From Actinomycetota bacterium (GTDB lineage: Bacteria; Actinomycetota; Actinomycetes; Mycobacteriales; Micromonosporaceae): 64,000 bases of DNA. The DNA lies in the NCBI GenBank assembly GCA_005885555.1, contig VAWN01000037.1:21711-85710 (forward strand), given 5' to 3'. Shown piece by piece: positions 49,156 to 61,077 of this stretch. The translations under genes were made by a program, and so were the position numbers. The number at the start of each line of letters is the position of its first letter. The first letter of the stretch is position 1. Under the pieces are notes generated by a model. It saw nothing but the letters and a program-made list of their open reading frames with translations. It did not search any database and was not told where the DNA came from.

Positions 49156-49383
49156 ATGAGGACCGCTGCCGGTGCACGCATCTGCACGATCGTCGGCTTC
49201 GTCTGCGCGGTCGTCGCGGTGCTGTTGCAACCCGCCGCCTTCGGGCTGGCGGGTGTGGTCATGGGTACCGTCGGCGGTGCGCTCGGTGACCGGCCGCTCG
49301 GCTGGTACAGCGCCGCGTCGGGCGTCGTCGGCGCGCTGATCGGGCTGGTGCTGGCGTTCGCCGTGGTACACCTGGCGCGCTAG
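49156..49383 (+). CDS. Small membrane protein
   Basis: 75 residues with two membrane helices (ICTIVGFVCAVVAVLL, AASGVVGALIGLVLAFAVV) and Gly-rich packing motifs (AGVVMGTVGGALG). No known family. Its stop overlaps the end of ftsK by four bases, convergently. TAGTCC lies six bases before the ATG. It may be real because of the divergent gap from rimO, but it is short, so moderate confidence. Confidence 0.6.
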   Translation: MRTAAGARICTIVGFVCAVVAVLLQPAAFGLAGVVMGTVGGALGDRPLGWYSAASGVVGALIGLVLAFAVVHLAR

Positions 49384-51767
49384 TCGCCGGAGCCGCGCAG
49401 CCCCGCCAGTACCTGCTCCAGCTCGTCCGGCTTGACGAGCACGTCGCGTGCCTTCGAGCCTTCGCTGGGCCCGACGACGCCGCGGGTCTCCATGAGGTCC
49501 ATCAGCCGGCCGGCCTTGGCGAAGCCGACGCGCAGCTTGCGTTGCAGCATCGAGGTCGACCCGAACTGGCTGGTGACCACCAGCTCGACCGCCTGCAGCA
49601 GCAGGTCGAGGTCGTCGCCGATGTCCTCGTCGACCTTCTTCCTCGAATCCTGCGCCGGGGTGAGCACGTCCGGGCGGAACTCCGGTTCGCGCTGGTCCTT
49701 GCAGAACTTGACGACGTCGATGATCTCCGGTTCGGTGACCCAGGCACCCTGGATGCGGATCGGCTTGGACGCGCCCATCGGCAGGAACAGCCCGTCGCCG
49801 CGGCCGATCAGCTTCTCCGCGCCGGGCTGGTCGAGGATGACCCGGGAGTCGGCCAGCGAACTGGTCGCGAAGGCGAGCCGGGACGGTACGTTGGCCTTGA
49901 TCAGGCCGGTGACCACGTCGACCGAGGGGCGCTGGGTCGCCAGTACCAGATGAATGCCGGCGGCCCGGGCTAGCTGGGTGATCCGGACGACCGCGTCCTC
50001 CACGTCGCGCGGGGCGACCATCATCAGATCGGCCAGCTCGTCGACGATGACCACCAGGTACGGGTACGGGCGGATGACCCGCTCGCTGCCCGGCGGCGCC
50101 TTGATCTGCCCGGCGCGCACCTTGCGGTTGAAGTCGTCGATGTGCCGTACCCCGGCCGCGGCCAGGTCGTCGTAGCGCATGTCCATCTCGCGGACGACCC
50201 AGTCCAGCGCGTCGGCCGCCTTCTTCGGGTTCGTCACGATGGGGGTAACGAGGTGCGGGATCCCCTCGTACCCGGTCAGCTCCACCCGCTTCGGATCGAC
50301 CAGCAGCAGCCGCACCTCGTCCGGCGTGGCCCGGGTCAGCAGCGAGATCAACAAAGTGTTGAGGCAGCTCGATTTACCGGCGCCGGTGGCCCCCGCGATC
50401 AGGATGTGCGGCATCCTGGCCAGGTTGGCCACCACGTAGCCGCCCTCGATGTCCTTGCCCAGCGCGACCAGCAGCGGATGGTGGTCGCTGGTCGCCGCGC
50501 GCGAGCGCAGCACGTCGCCGAGCGCCACGTTCTCCCGGTCGGCGTTCGGGATCTCCACGCCGACCGCGCTCTTGCCCGGGATCGGGGAGATGATGCGCAC
50601 GTCCGGCGACTTCACCGCGTATGCGATGTTGCGGGACAGCTGGGTGATCCGCTCCACCTTCACGCCCGGCCCGATCTCGATCTCGTACCGGGTGACCGTC
50701 GGCCCGCGGGTGAACCCGGCCACCACCGCGTCCACGTCGAACTGCTCGAAGACGCCCTGCAACGCCGCGATCACCTCGTCGTTGGCGCGGCTGCGGATCC
50801 GTGGCGCGTCGCCGACCGCGAGCAGGTGCGGGGGCGGCAGCTTGTAGTCGGCGTCGGTGAGGGCCAACTGCTCGGCCCGGGTCGGCAGGGGCGAATGCTC
50901 CGGTGGCGCGGGCGGCTTCCTCCGCTTCTTCGGAATCGGTACCGTGTCGTGCACGACCTCGACCTCGGCCGGCTCCTCCTCCACCGGCTCGGGTTCGGCC
51001 ATCGCGGCCTGGCGGCGACGCGCCGGCCCACGCCGGACCCTGACCGGCGCCTCCTCTTCCTCGACCTCCTCGGCGTCGTCCACTGTGGACTCCGCGCCGA
51101 CCCGGCCGAGCGCCATGTCGCGTACCTGCGCCAGCCGCTGCGGTATCCGGTTGATCGGCGTCGCGGTCACCACCAGTACCCCGAACAGCGCCACCAGTAC
51201 CAGCAGCGGCACCGCCACCCACGGCGTCACCGCCTGCGCCAGCAGCCCGCCGCCGATCCGGCCGAGCAGCCCGCCCGCATGCTCCATCGCCACCGGCCCG
51301 ACCGGGTTGGCGATCACGTGCAGCAGCCCGGCGACGCCGGTGAACAGCGCCGTCCAGCCGACCACGCCGCGCCCGCGGTGCTCGGTCTCGACCGGCGTGC
51401 GCATCAGCCGGATCGCGGCCACCACGAGCAGTACCGGCAGCACGACGGAGAGCCAGCCGATGAACAGCCGCAGTACCAGCGCCACGTACCCGCCGAAGGC
51501 GCCGCCGGCATGGAACCAGACGCCGGCCGCGAGCAGCACCGCGATGCCGAGAACCAGCAGGCCGGCACCGTCGCGCCGGTGCTCGGGATCCAGCTCCCGG
51601 GCGTCCGCGGCACGCCGGCCGACCGCGCGGACCAGCCAGCCGACCCCGTGCGCGAGGCCCATCCAGAGCAGCGTGAGAACCCGCCCGAGCAGGTCGAGCG
51701 GGCCGCCACCGCGCGCGGCCGGCCGGCGGCCCCGACGCCGGCTCACGGAAGACGTGCGGCCCGCCAC
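49380..51767 (-). CDS. ftsK: DNA translocase FtsK/SpoIIIE
   Basis: Chromosome segregation at the septum. 795 residues: four membrane helices (LVLGIAVLLAAGVWFHAGG ...), a Pro/Glu-rich linker (EEVEEEEAPVRVRRGP), then the motor with Walker A AGATGAGKSSCLN and Walker B VVIVDELADLMM and the gamma winged helix (TSMLQRKLRVGFAKAGRLMD). The GTG at 51767 is set by TACGGT six bases upstream, and its VAGRTSSVSRRRGRR sequence agrees with short actinobacterial FtsK N-termini; earlier ATGs at 51797 and 51854 are less supported. Confidence 0.94.
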   Translation of the reverse strand: MAGRTSSVSRRRGRRPAARGGGPLDLLGRVLTLLWMGLAHGVGWLVRAVGRRAADARELDPEHRRDGAGLLVLGIAVLLAAGVWFHAGGAFGGYVALVLRLFIGWLSVVLPVLLVVAAIRLMRTPVETEHRGRGVVGWTALFTGVAGLLHVIANPVGPVAMEHAGGLLGRIGGGLLAQAVTPWVAVPLLVLVALFGVLVVTATPINRIPQRLAQVRDMALGRVGAESTVDDAEEVEEEEAPVRVRRGPARRRQAAMAEPEPVEEEPAEVEVVHDTVPIPKKRRKPPAPPEHSPLPTRAEQLALTDADYKLPPPHLLAVGDAPRIRSRANDEVIAALQGVFEQFDVDAVVAGFTRGPTVTRYEIEIGPGVKVERITQLSRNIAYAVKSPDVRIISPIPGKSAVGVEIPNADRENVALGDVLRSRAATSDHHPLLVALGKDIEGGYVVANLARMPHILIAGATGAGKSSCLNTLLISLLTRATPDEVRLLLVDPKRVELTGYEGIPHLVTPIVTNPKKAADALDWVVREMDMRYDDLAAAGVRHIDDFNRKVRAGQIKAPPGSERVIRPYPYLVVIVDELADLMMVAPRDVEDAVVRITQLARAAGIHLVLATQRPSVDVVTGLIKANVPSRLAFATSSLADSRVILDQPGAEKLIGRGDGLFLPMGASKPIRIQGAWVTEPEIIDVVKFCKDQREPEFRPDVLTPAQDSRKKVDEDIGDDLDLLLQAVELVVTSQFGSTSMLQRKLRVGFAKAGRLMDLMETRGVVGPSEGSKARDVLVKPDELEQVLAGLRGSGD

Positions 51768-51773
51768 CGGGAC

Positions 51774-51779
51774 ACCGTA
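51774..51779 (-). promoter_or_regulatory. -10 hexamer TACGGT of the ftsK leaderless promoter
   Basis: TACGGT on the minus strand with GTCCCG then the ftsK GTG; this spacing decided the start call. Confidence 0.5.
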
Positions 51780-51870
51780 ACGGCGAAAGCTGTTCATCTG
51801 CGGCAGGCTCGCCGCGGCGGCGCGTCCACTACGGTCAAGGGGATCGGTAACCATCCCCTCGGAGGTAGCG

Positions 51871-53586
51871 GTGAGTCCCGGAATCCACTTACCCCGCCGG
51901 TCGGCGGTGATCGGTGCGGTCCTGACCCTCGGCGTCGCCCTCGGCGCCGGGCCGGCCGCCGCGCACCACGGCGACGATCTGGACGGCATCAAGCACATCG
52001 TGGTCATCTACGAGGAGAACCACAGCTTCGACAACCTCTTCGGCGGCTGGGAGAAGGTCGACGGGATCCGCGACGCGTTGCGTTCCGGCCACGTCACCCA
52101 GCGGGCCACCGACGGTACCGCCCTGCCGTGCCTGCCGCAGAACGACGTGAACCTCGCCTCGCCGACGCCGCTACCGGCGACCTGCCACGGCACCGCCACC
52201 GGCGTCACGGTCGACTCGGCGTTCACCAACCGGCCGTTCCTCATCGACAACTACATCAAGCCGGACGACAAGACCTGCCCGAAGCCGGGCGTCTTCGCGG
52301 CGCACGGCGTGCTGAAGGACTCCCCCGGCGCGCTGCCCGGCGGTTGCACCGAGGACCTGGTGCACCGGTACTACCAGGAGCAGTACCAGATCGACGGCGG
52401 CCGGCAGGACCGGTACGTGGCCGGCAGCGACGCCGTCGGGCTGAGCATGGGCCGGTACGACACCCGCGCCCTGCCGATCTACACGTACCTGCACAGCCGC
52501 GGGGCACCGCACTACGTGATCGCCGACCACTTCTTCCAGGGCGCGTTCGGCGGCTCGTTCCTCAACCACCAGTGGCTGATCGCGGCCGCGACGCCGACCT
52601 GGCCGAACGCGGTCGCCGACGGTGGCGCGACCGACCTGCACTCGATCGTCGGCGCCGACGGCAGCCCGGCCAACTACCCGCTGCACCCGAGCACCGGCCT
52701 GAAGGACGCCGCACTCACCCAGGCCGCGAACGCGGACGGCTCCTGTAAGGTACCGGCCGGCGCGCCGACCCCACCGCCGGGTACCGTCTGCGGCGACTTC
52801 GCGGTCAACACGATCCAGCCGGCGTTCCAGCCGTTCGCCCCCGGTACCCCGGCCGCCCGGCAGCTGCCGCCGCAGGCCGCGCCGACCATCGGCGACCGGT
52901 TGACCGCCAAGGGCGTCGACTGGGCCTGGTACGCCGGCGGCTGGGACAACGCGGCCGGCGACGTCGGCGCCGCCGGCTGGACGAACGGCACCACCCCGGG
53001 TACCTGCACCGACCCGAGCCACCTGGCCACGGCGGTGTACCCGAACTGCCCGGACGCGCTGTTCCAGTTCCACCACCAGCCGTTCAACTACTTCGCCAAC
53101 TACGCACCGGGTACCCCCGGCCGGGCGCACCTGCAGGACGAGGTGAACTTCATCGACGCGGCGAAGACCGGGCACCTCAAGGCGGTCAGCTTCGTCAAGC
53201 CGGTCGGTGAGGAGAACGAGCACCCCGGGTACGCCAGCGAGCACAACGGCAGCGACCACCTGGTCGACCTGATCAAGGCGATCGAGTCCGGGCCGCAGGC
53301 GAAGAGCACCGCGATCGTCGTCACCTACGACGAGTTCGGCGGTCAGTGGGACCACGTCTCGCCGCCGACCCGGCCCGGGATCTCCGACCGCTTCGGCCCC
53401 GGTACCCGCGTCCCGGCGCTGATCATCTCGCCGGAGCTGCGGCAGCGGTTCACAGTCGACGGCACCTCCCACGACACCACGTCGATCCTCGCCACCATCG
53501 AGCACGTGTACCACCTGAAGCCGCTGGGTACCCGCGACGCCGCGGTACGGGACCTGACCCGCGCCATCACCGGCGACTTCGACTAG
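51871..53586 (+). CDS. Secreted phosphoesterase (phospholipase C/acid phosphatase family)
   Basis: 571 residues of the PF04185 phosphoesterase fold. Signal peptide (AVIGAVLTLGVALGAGPAAA), then the metal motif IYEENHSFDNLFGG, FNHQWLIAAATP, HNGSDHLVDLI and TYDEFGGQWDHVSPP. Possibly lipid or phosphate-ester scavenging outside the cell. GGAGG seven bases before the GTG. A strong hairpin terminator follows the stop. Confidence 0.9.
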   Translation: MSPGIHLPRRSAVIGAVLTLGVALGAGPAAAHHGDDLDGIKHIVVIYEENHSFDNLFGGWEKVDGIRDALRSGHVTQRATDGTALPCLPQNDVNLASPTPLPATCHGTATGVTVDSAFTNRPFLIDNYIKPDDKTCPKPGVFAAHGVLKDSPGALPGGCTEDLVHRYYQEQYQIDGGRQDRYVAGSDAVGLSMGRYDTRALPIYTYLHSRGAPHYVIADHFFQGAFGGSFLNHQWLIAAATPTWPNAVADGGATDLHSIVGADGSPANYPLHPSTGLKDAALTQAANADGSCKVPAGAPTPPPGTVCGDFAVNTIQPAFQPFAPGTPAARQLPPQAAPTIGDRLTAKGVDWAWYAGGWDNAAGDVGAAGWTNGTTPGTCTDPSHLATAVYPNCPDALFQFHHQPFNYFANYAPGTPGRAHLQDEVNFIDAAKTGHLKAVSFVKPVGEENEHPGYASEHNGSDHLVDLIKAIESGPQAKSTAIVVTYDEFGGQWDHVSPPTRPGISDRFGPGTRVPALIISPELRQRFTVDGTSHDTTSILATIEHVYHLKPLGTRDAAVRDLTRAITGDFD

Positions 53587-53597
53587 CCCACCGTGCT

Positions 53598-53628
53598 GCG
53601 GCCCGCGTCCGACCGGGACGCGGGCCGC
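53598..53628 (+). terminator. Hairpin terminator after the phosphoesterase
   Basis: GCGGCCCGCGTCC (53598-53610) pairs with GGACGCGGGCCGC (53616-53628) in a 13-bp stem, 11 bases past the stop codon. Confidence 0.85.
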
Positions 53629-53731
53629 TCGCGAACCGCGGTTGTCCACAGCCCCTGAACGCCTAGTGGATTGCCACCACACCGCCCCCGTAGCGTCGGC
53701 GGCGTCATACTGGGCGACGAGGAGGTGGGCG

Positions 53732-54320
53732 ATGGTGGCCGCAACCGTCGAGACCGGGATCGAGGAGTCGGGAGACTCCATCTGGCGTCCGCCGTACACC
53801 GTGGACACGCTCTTCGAGCTGCCCGAAACCAACCTGCGTTTCGAGGTGCTGGAGGGAAAGCTCATCGTGTCACCGCCACCGACGACGGCGCACAACAGCA
53901 TCTACGCCGAGCTCTTCCGGGTGTTCCTCAGCACGCTGCCGAAGGAGGTCCGGATACTGACGAACAATGCCATCCGCCTACCGAACGGCGACGGCCCGAT
54001 CCCCGACCTTCTGGTCTGCACTGCCGCCAGGCCCGCCGCCTACCCGAAGGGCTTGCCGGCTGCCCACGTCCACACCGTTGTCGAGGTGGTCTCGCCCTCC
54101 AACGCCCGGACAGACCGGGTGACGAAGACCCGGGTATACGCGGAAGCCGGGATCCCTTGTTACTGGCGGATCGAGCAGCGGCCGTGGAAGGAGCACCTCG
54201 GCCCGCGAATGGCGCCAGACGATCGCTCCGGCCGGCACGGAAACCGAACTTCCCGTCGTCGTCGATACCGACGGCACCATCGTCAACGTGACGCTCGATC
54301 CTGCCCGGCTGGCCGCCTGA
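53732..54320 (+). pseudogene. Uma2-family restriction-like nuclease, frameshifted
   Basis: Starts MVAATVETGIEESGDSIWRP. Conserved Uma2 core is present (FEVLEGKLIVSPPPTTAHNS, GDGPIPDLLVC, VVEVVSPSNARTDRV, KTRVYAEAGIPCYWRIEQ). After RPWKEHLGP (about 54200) the tail in the next frame continues WRQTIAPAGTETELPVVVDT and runs to the TGA at 54320, with the central segment expected in family members missing. A small out-of-frame deletion, real or a sequencing error, explains this. GGAGG lies before the start. Ends one base from the RNase J stop on the other strand. Confidence 0.72.
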
Positions 54321-56951
<2,631 letters not shown>

Positions 56952-56973
56952 ACCGTTCCGGCAAGGCGTGCGG

Positions 56974-57726
56974 TCAGGACTCCCAGGCGTACGGACTGGC
57001 CGCGATCTCGGTGCCGTCGGCCAGCGTGGAGATGGTGAAGTCGGCGAACACGTTCGGCGCCACCTCCTGCAGCCGCCGCAGGCAGGTGACGGCCAGCTCG
57101 CGGATCTCCACGTCGGCGTGCTCGGTGGCGCGCATGGCGATGAAGTGCCGCCAGGCGCGGTAGTTTCCGGTGACCACGATCCGGGTCTCGGTGGCGTTGG
57201 GCAGTACCGCCCGGGCCGCCTGCCGGGCCTGCTTGCGGCGCAGCGTCGCGTTGGGCAGGTCGGCGAACCGGCGCTCCAGACCTTCGAGCAGCTCGGTGTA
57301 GGCGCGCACGCTCGCCTCGGCCGCCTCGACGAACTTCTTGTGCAGCTCCGGGTCCTCGGCGATCACGTCCGGCTCCACCATGGCGGCGTTGCGCTCGGGG
57401 ACGTAGCGCTGGGACAGCTGCGAGTACGAGAAGTGGCGGTGCCGGATCAGCTCGTGGGTGAACGACCGGGACACCCCGGTGAAGTACATCGTCACCGTGC
57501 CGTGTTCGAGGACGGACAGGTGGCCGACCTCAAGGATGTGCGCGAGGTAGCCGGCGTTGGTGGCGGTCGCCGGGTTGGGCTTGTTCCACGACTGGTAGCA
57601 GGCCCGGCCGGCGAACTCGGCGAGCGCCTGGCCGCCCTGCGCATCGGTGGACCACGGTACGTCTTCGGGCGTTTCGAAGTGGGTCCAGGCGATGACCCGT
57701 ACCTGCGGCGCGACGATGTCGGGCAC
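56974..57726 (-). CDS. thyX: Flavin-dependent thymidylate synthase
   Basis: Makes dTMP with FAD/NADPH and methylene-THF. 250 residues; ThyX motif [13 protein letters not shown] at 95-107. AAGGAG lies eight bases before the GTG at 57726. It complements the folate genes at 22332-23797. Confidence 0.97.
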   Translation of the reverse strand: MPDIVAPQVRVIAWTHFETPEDVPWSTDAQGGQALAEFAGRACYQSWNKPNPATATNAGYLAHILEVGHLSVLEHGTVTMYFTGVSRSFTHELIRHRHFSYSQLSQRYVPERNAAMVEPDVIAEDPELHKKFVEAAEASVRAYTELLEGLERRFADLPNATLRRKQARQAARAVLPNATETRIVVTGNYRAWRHFIAMRATEHADVEIRELAVTCLRRLQEVAPNVFADFTISTLADGTEIAASPYAWES

Positions 57727-57822
57727 GGCGGCGCTCCTTCCCGGGGTAGGTTCCCCCGACCTTAGACCGCAGCGCCGACAATTCCGTGTCGGGCTCACCG
57801 TGCCACCAAGACGACACTTGCA

Positions 57823-57853
57823 TGACGTCACCTCTGATGTCATAGTGACGTCA
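57823..57853. promoter_or_regulatory. Three TGAnGTCA sites, probable operators of the RHH gene
   Basis: TGACGTCA (57823-57830), TGATGTCA (57835-57842) and TGACGTCA (57846-57853) lie 11 to 12 bases apart and the last overlaps the ATG of the ribbon-helix-helix gene. Ribbon-helix-helix dimers commonly bind such phased repeats cooperatively, so autoregulation is likely. Confidence 0.75.
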
Positions 57854-58455
57854 TGGAGCTGTCACCGTACCTCGACACCCTTCAGCGTGAACTGCACGCC
57901 GCCGCTGCTCCGGGCGGGCCGGAGGTCACCCGTACCGCCGAACAGTTGAGCGGCGCACTCGACGCCGCGGCCCGGCTCTGCCTGCTGGAGGCGCTGTCGG
58001 ATGCCGCAGCGGAGATCACCAGCAGGCTCGGCACGGCGAGCGTGGAGGTCCGCCTGCGCGGTCGCGACGCGGACTTCTCGGTCACGCACCTGGCCGAGCA
58101 GGCCGGACCAGCGGGCCCCTTCGGACCGCAGGGCCCATTTGGACCGCACGGACCTTTCGGTGCGCAAGGTCCTTTCGGTGCCGGCGGACCACCCGGACCG
58201 CCTCCCCCGCCCGGATCCTTCCCCCCGCCCGCACCGCCGCCCCCGCCGGACACCGGTGACGTCACCCGGCTCACCCTGCGCCTGCCCGAACCGCTCAAGG
58301 CCCAGGTCGAGCGCGCCGCCGCCGCCGACGGCATCTCGGTCAACGCCTGGCTCGTCCGGGCGATCGCCAACGCGGTCGCCGGTGGCGGGCCGGTGCCGCC
58401 CACCGGCGGCCGGGGCAGTCTCGGTCGCCGCTTCACCGGCTTCGCACAGGCCTAG
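57853..58455 (+). CDS. Ribbon-helix-helix (CopG/HicB-like) protein with collagen-like linker
   Basis: 200 residues. An N-terminal helical/beta domain of ~80 residues (unknown), a [19 protein letters not shown] collagen-like stretch and a Pro-run, then a ribbon-helix-helix ([38 protein letters not shown]). Three operator-like sites overlap its start. The gene is preceded by CATAGT at six bases. It is followed by a DUF4097 gene with its own ribosome site, 51 bases on; similar pairs exist in actinobacteria. It could be an antitoxin-like regulator, with no toxin gene visible. Confidence 0.78.
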   Translation: MELSPYLDTLQRELHAAAAPGGPEVTRTAEQLSGALDAAARLCLLEALSDAAAEITSRLGTASVEVRLRGRDADFSVTHLAEQAGPAGPFGPQGPFGPHGPFGAQGPFGAGGPPGPPPPPGSFPPPAPPPPPDTGDVTRLTLRLPEPLKAQVERAAAADGISVNAWLVRAIANAVAGGGPVPPTGGRGSLGRRFTGFAQA

Positions 58456-58506
58456 CACTCCCGCTTCGAACACCTGTCACCCTCGTCGAACACAAGGAGC
58501 TTCACC

Positions 58507-59316
58507 ATGCGCGAGTTCAGCTACCAGGACCGCATCACCCTGGCCGCCAAGCTGTCCGCCGGCGCGATGTCGGTCGCGGCCGAGCCGCGGGACACCGCCG
58601 TCGTCGACGTCCAGCCGTACGACAACTCGTCCGCCTCCCGGGAGGCCGCGGAGAACACACTCGTCGAGATGCGCGGTTCGGCGCTGCACGTCGAGGCGCC
58701 GGACAAGGGCTGGCGGATGGGCCGGACCGGGCGGGTACGCGTCGAAGTCCGGCTACCCGAGGACAGCCGGCTCAGCATCCGGCTGGCCAGTGCCGACGGG
58801 CGGTTCGACGGCCGGTACGGGGACAGCACGTTCCACACCGCGTCCGGCGAGATCAGCGTCGAGCACATCGCCGGCGACCTGACGATCCGCACCGCCAGCG
58901 CGGACGTGCGCGTCGGGCGGGCCGACGGGTCGGCCTCCGTGGACACCGCCTCCGGCGATGTGGTCATCGGGTACTCCGGCGCCGGGCTCAGCGTCGACAC
59001 CGCGAGCGGAGACCTGACCGTCGACCAGGCGCAGGGTTGGCTCCGGGCCCGAACCGCGTCCGGCGACATCCGGGTCGGCACCATCGGGCGGGGCGACGTC
59101 GAGCTGACCACCGTGTCCGGCGACGTGCGGCTGGGCGTCCCCACCGGTACCAGCGTCTGGCTGGACCTGGCCACGGCGTCCGGCCGTACCCGCAGCGACC
59201 TCGACCACACCGTCGGCCAGCCGGCCGGCGACGGGGTACCCGACGTCAACCTCCGGGTGCGCACCGCCAGTGGCGACATCGACCTGCGCCGCGTGCCGAC
59301 CCCGGTCGACGCCTGA
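58507..59316 (+). CDS. DUF4097 family beta-helix protein
   Basis: 269 residues. Repeats of the type TASGDIxVxxIxGDLTIRTAS mark a right-handed beta-helix/adhesin-like fold (DUF4097). Examples: HTASGEISVEHIAGDLTIRT, SVDTASGDLTVDQAQGW. No signal peptide or membrane anchor, so it appears cytosolic. AAGGAGCTTCACC before the ATG. Probably works with the upstream RHH protein (inference from proximity). Confidence 0.85.
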   Translation: MREFSYQDRITLAAKLSAGAMSVAAEPRDTAVVDVQPYDNSSASREAAENTLVEMRGSALHVEAPDKGWRMGRTGRVRVEVRLPEDSRLSIRLASADGRFDGRYGDSTFHTASGEISVEHIAGDLTIRTASADVRVGRADGSASVDTASGDVVIGYSGAGLSVDTASGDLTVDQAQGWLRARTASGDIRVGTIGRGDVELTTVSGDVRLGVPTGTSVWLDLATASGRTRSDLDHTVGQPAGDGVPDVNLRVRTASGDIDLRRVPTPVDA

Positions 59317-59343
59317 GCCGCCCCAGCCTCAGCCGCCCCGGCC

Positions 59344-59823
59344 TCAGACGAAGAACCAGGTGAACGGTGCCCAGGGCAGGTTGCGCAGGATCGAGAACAC
59401 GCCCCAGGCAGCCAGGAAGATCGAGATGGCCAGCGGGGACAGCCGCAGCATCGGTACCCGTTTGGTCCTGAACACCAGACCGGCCGTCCACGCGATGTAC
59501 ATGTACACCAGGAACGGCGCGGCGAACACGGCCATCAGATGAGACCGGGCAGCGGCGGGGAGGTTGCCGTGCATGAGGTACCAGAAGGCACGCGTGCCGC
59601 CGCACCCCGGGCAGTCGAAGCCGGTGGTGAGCTTCACCAGGCAGGTCGGGCTCTCGAAGGCGTCGGTGCCGGTCGGCTGCGCGGCGACCGTGTAGGCCAC
59701 CCCGCCGAAGAAGCAGACCAGCACCAGCGCCGGTGCCGTCCAGCGCGGGCTGCGCGTCCACAGCCGGTACACGAACCGGTTGAACCGGTTGGTCGGCTCC
59801 TGTACCAGCACCGTCACGACCAT
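59344..59823 (-). CDS. DUF2752 family membrane protein
   Basis: 159 residues, three or four membrane helices and the signature FDCPGCGGTRAFWYLMHG. Function unknown; the CxxC could be a redox or metal site. Begins four bases past the winged-helix gene stop, so co-transcribed. Convergent with DUF4097. Confidence 0.87.
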   Translation of the reverse strand: MVVTVLVQEPTNRFNRFVYRLWTRSPRWTAPALVLVCFFGGVAYTVAAQPTGTDAFESPTCLVKLTTGFDCPGCGGTRAFWYLMHGNLPAAARSHLMAVFAAPFLVYMYIAWTAGLVFRTKRVPMLRLSPLAISIFLAAWGVFSILRNLPWAPFTWFFV

Positions 59824-59827
59824 CGCG

Positions 59828-61033
59828 CTACACGGCCAGCGCCCGCAGCTGATTCCCCAGATCAGTGCCGAGGTCGCCGCGTTCGGGGGCGGCGACCTCG
59901 GCCAGCCCCAGCCAGCCGGCGAGCCGGCGCAGTTCGGCGGCGAGGGCGGCGGGCGTCTCGGCCGGAGCGTCCCGTTCCGCCCACGCCGCCGGGATCCGTA
60001 GCGTCCCGGTGGCCCGGTCGGCCTTGAGATCGACCCGGGCGACCAGCCGGTCGCCGAGCAGGAACGGCAGCACGTAGTACCCGTAGATGCGCTGCCTGGC
60101 CGGCGTGTAGATCTCGATCCGGTAGGTGAAGTCGAACAGCCGCTCCACCCGCTCCCGCCGCCACACCAGCGGGTCGAACGGGCTGACCAGCGTGGCGGCC
60201 CGGATCCAGCGGGGCAGCCGGGCCGCGTGGTGCAGGTATGCCGGTTGACGCCAGCCGGCCACCTCGACCGCGAGCAGCTCGCCCGCGTCGGTCAGCTCGC
60301 GGACGGCGGTGCGGGCGCCGGCCACCGGGAGCCGGAAGTAGTCGCGCAGGTCCGACTCGGTGGCCACGCCGAGGGCCGCCGCGGAGATCCGGACCAGCTC
60401 GCGGAAGGCGTCCGCCGGTTGCGGGGTCGGCGCGTCGAGGACCTCCGCCGGCAGTACCCGTTCGGGCACGTCGTAGACCCGGGCGAACCCGCTGTTGCGG
60501 TGCGGCACGAGCACCTCACCCCGCCAGAACAGCCACTCCAGGGCGGTCTTGGCGGCCGTCCAGTTCCAGCCCCAGTCGCCGGTCCGGCGGGGGACGTCGG
60601 TCTCCAACTCGGCCGCGGTCAGCGGACCGTTGTCCCGGACCTCCCGGCGGATCCAGGCGATGAGCTGCGGATGGTCCCTGGCCAGCCGGGCGACTCCGCC
60701 CCACGCGTGCCCGTCGGCCATCCGCCAGCGCAGCAACCGGTGCAGCGACAGCGGCAGCAGCGACGCCTCGTGGCCCCAGTATTCGAACAGCTCGCGCGGA
60801 CGGCGGTAGGCGGCGGCGTCGAGCAGCGCCGTCGGGTACGGGCCGAGGCGGCTGTACAGCGGCAGGTAGTGGGCGCGCTGCAGGACGTTGACCGAGTCCA
60901 TCTGGAGCAGCCCGGTCCGGCCCAGCACCCGGCGCAGGTGCCGGCGGTCGGGCGCACCGCCGGGCGGCGGATCGGCGAAGCCCTGGGCGGCCAGCGCGAT
61001 CCGGCGCGCCTGGGCCGGGGTGAGCGTGTCCAT
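59828..61033 (-). CDS. YcaQ-like DNA glycosylase (HTH_42 family)
   Basis: 401 residues. Family members unhook DNA interstrand cross-links or excise alkylated bases. The catalytic QxD pair is Gln44-Met-Asp46 (LLQMDSVNVLQRAHY), as in the YcaQ-like branch rather than QxQ of AlkZ proteins; winged-helix repeats follow (YFRLPVAGARTAVRELTDAG), and the C-terminal FLLGDRLVARVDLKADRATG is typical. ATG 61033; TACATT lies eight bases upstream. Confidence 0.85.
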   Translation of the reverse strand: MDTLTPAQARRIALAAQGFADPPPGGAPDRRHLRRVLGRTGLLQMDSVNVLQRAHYLPLYSRLGPYPTALLDAAAYRRPRELFEYWGHEASLLPLSLHRLLRWRMADGHAWGGVARLARDHPQLIAWIRREVRDNGPLTAAELETDVPRRTGDWGWNWTAAKTALEWLFWRGEVLVPHRNSGFARVYDVPERVLPAEVLDAPTPQPADAFRELVRISAAALGVATESDLRDYFRLPVAGARTAVRELTDAGELLAVEVAGWRQPAYLHHAARLPRWIRAATLVSPFDPLVWRRERVERLFDFTYRIEIYTPARQRIYGYYVLPFLLGDRLVARVDLKADRATGTLRIPAAWAERDAPAETPAALAAELRRLAGWLGLAEVAAPERGDLGTDLGNQLRALAV

Positions 61034-61065
61034 CGCCCGCGAATGTAGCGCCGACCTCTGACAGT

Positions 61066-61071
61066 TACGCT
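61066..61071 (+). promoter_or_regulatory. -10 hexamer TACGCT of a leaderless promoter
   Basis: TACGCT, then CGCCGC, then the GTG at 61078. Confidence 0.55.
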
Positions 61072-61077
61072 CGCCGC

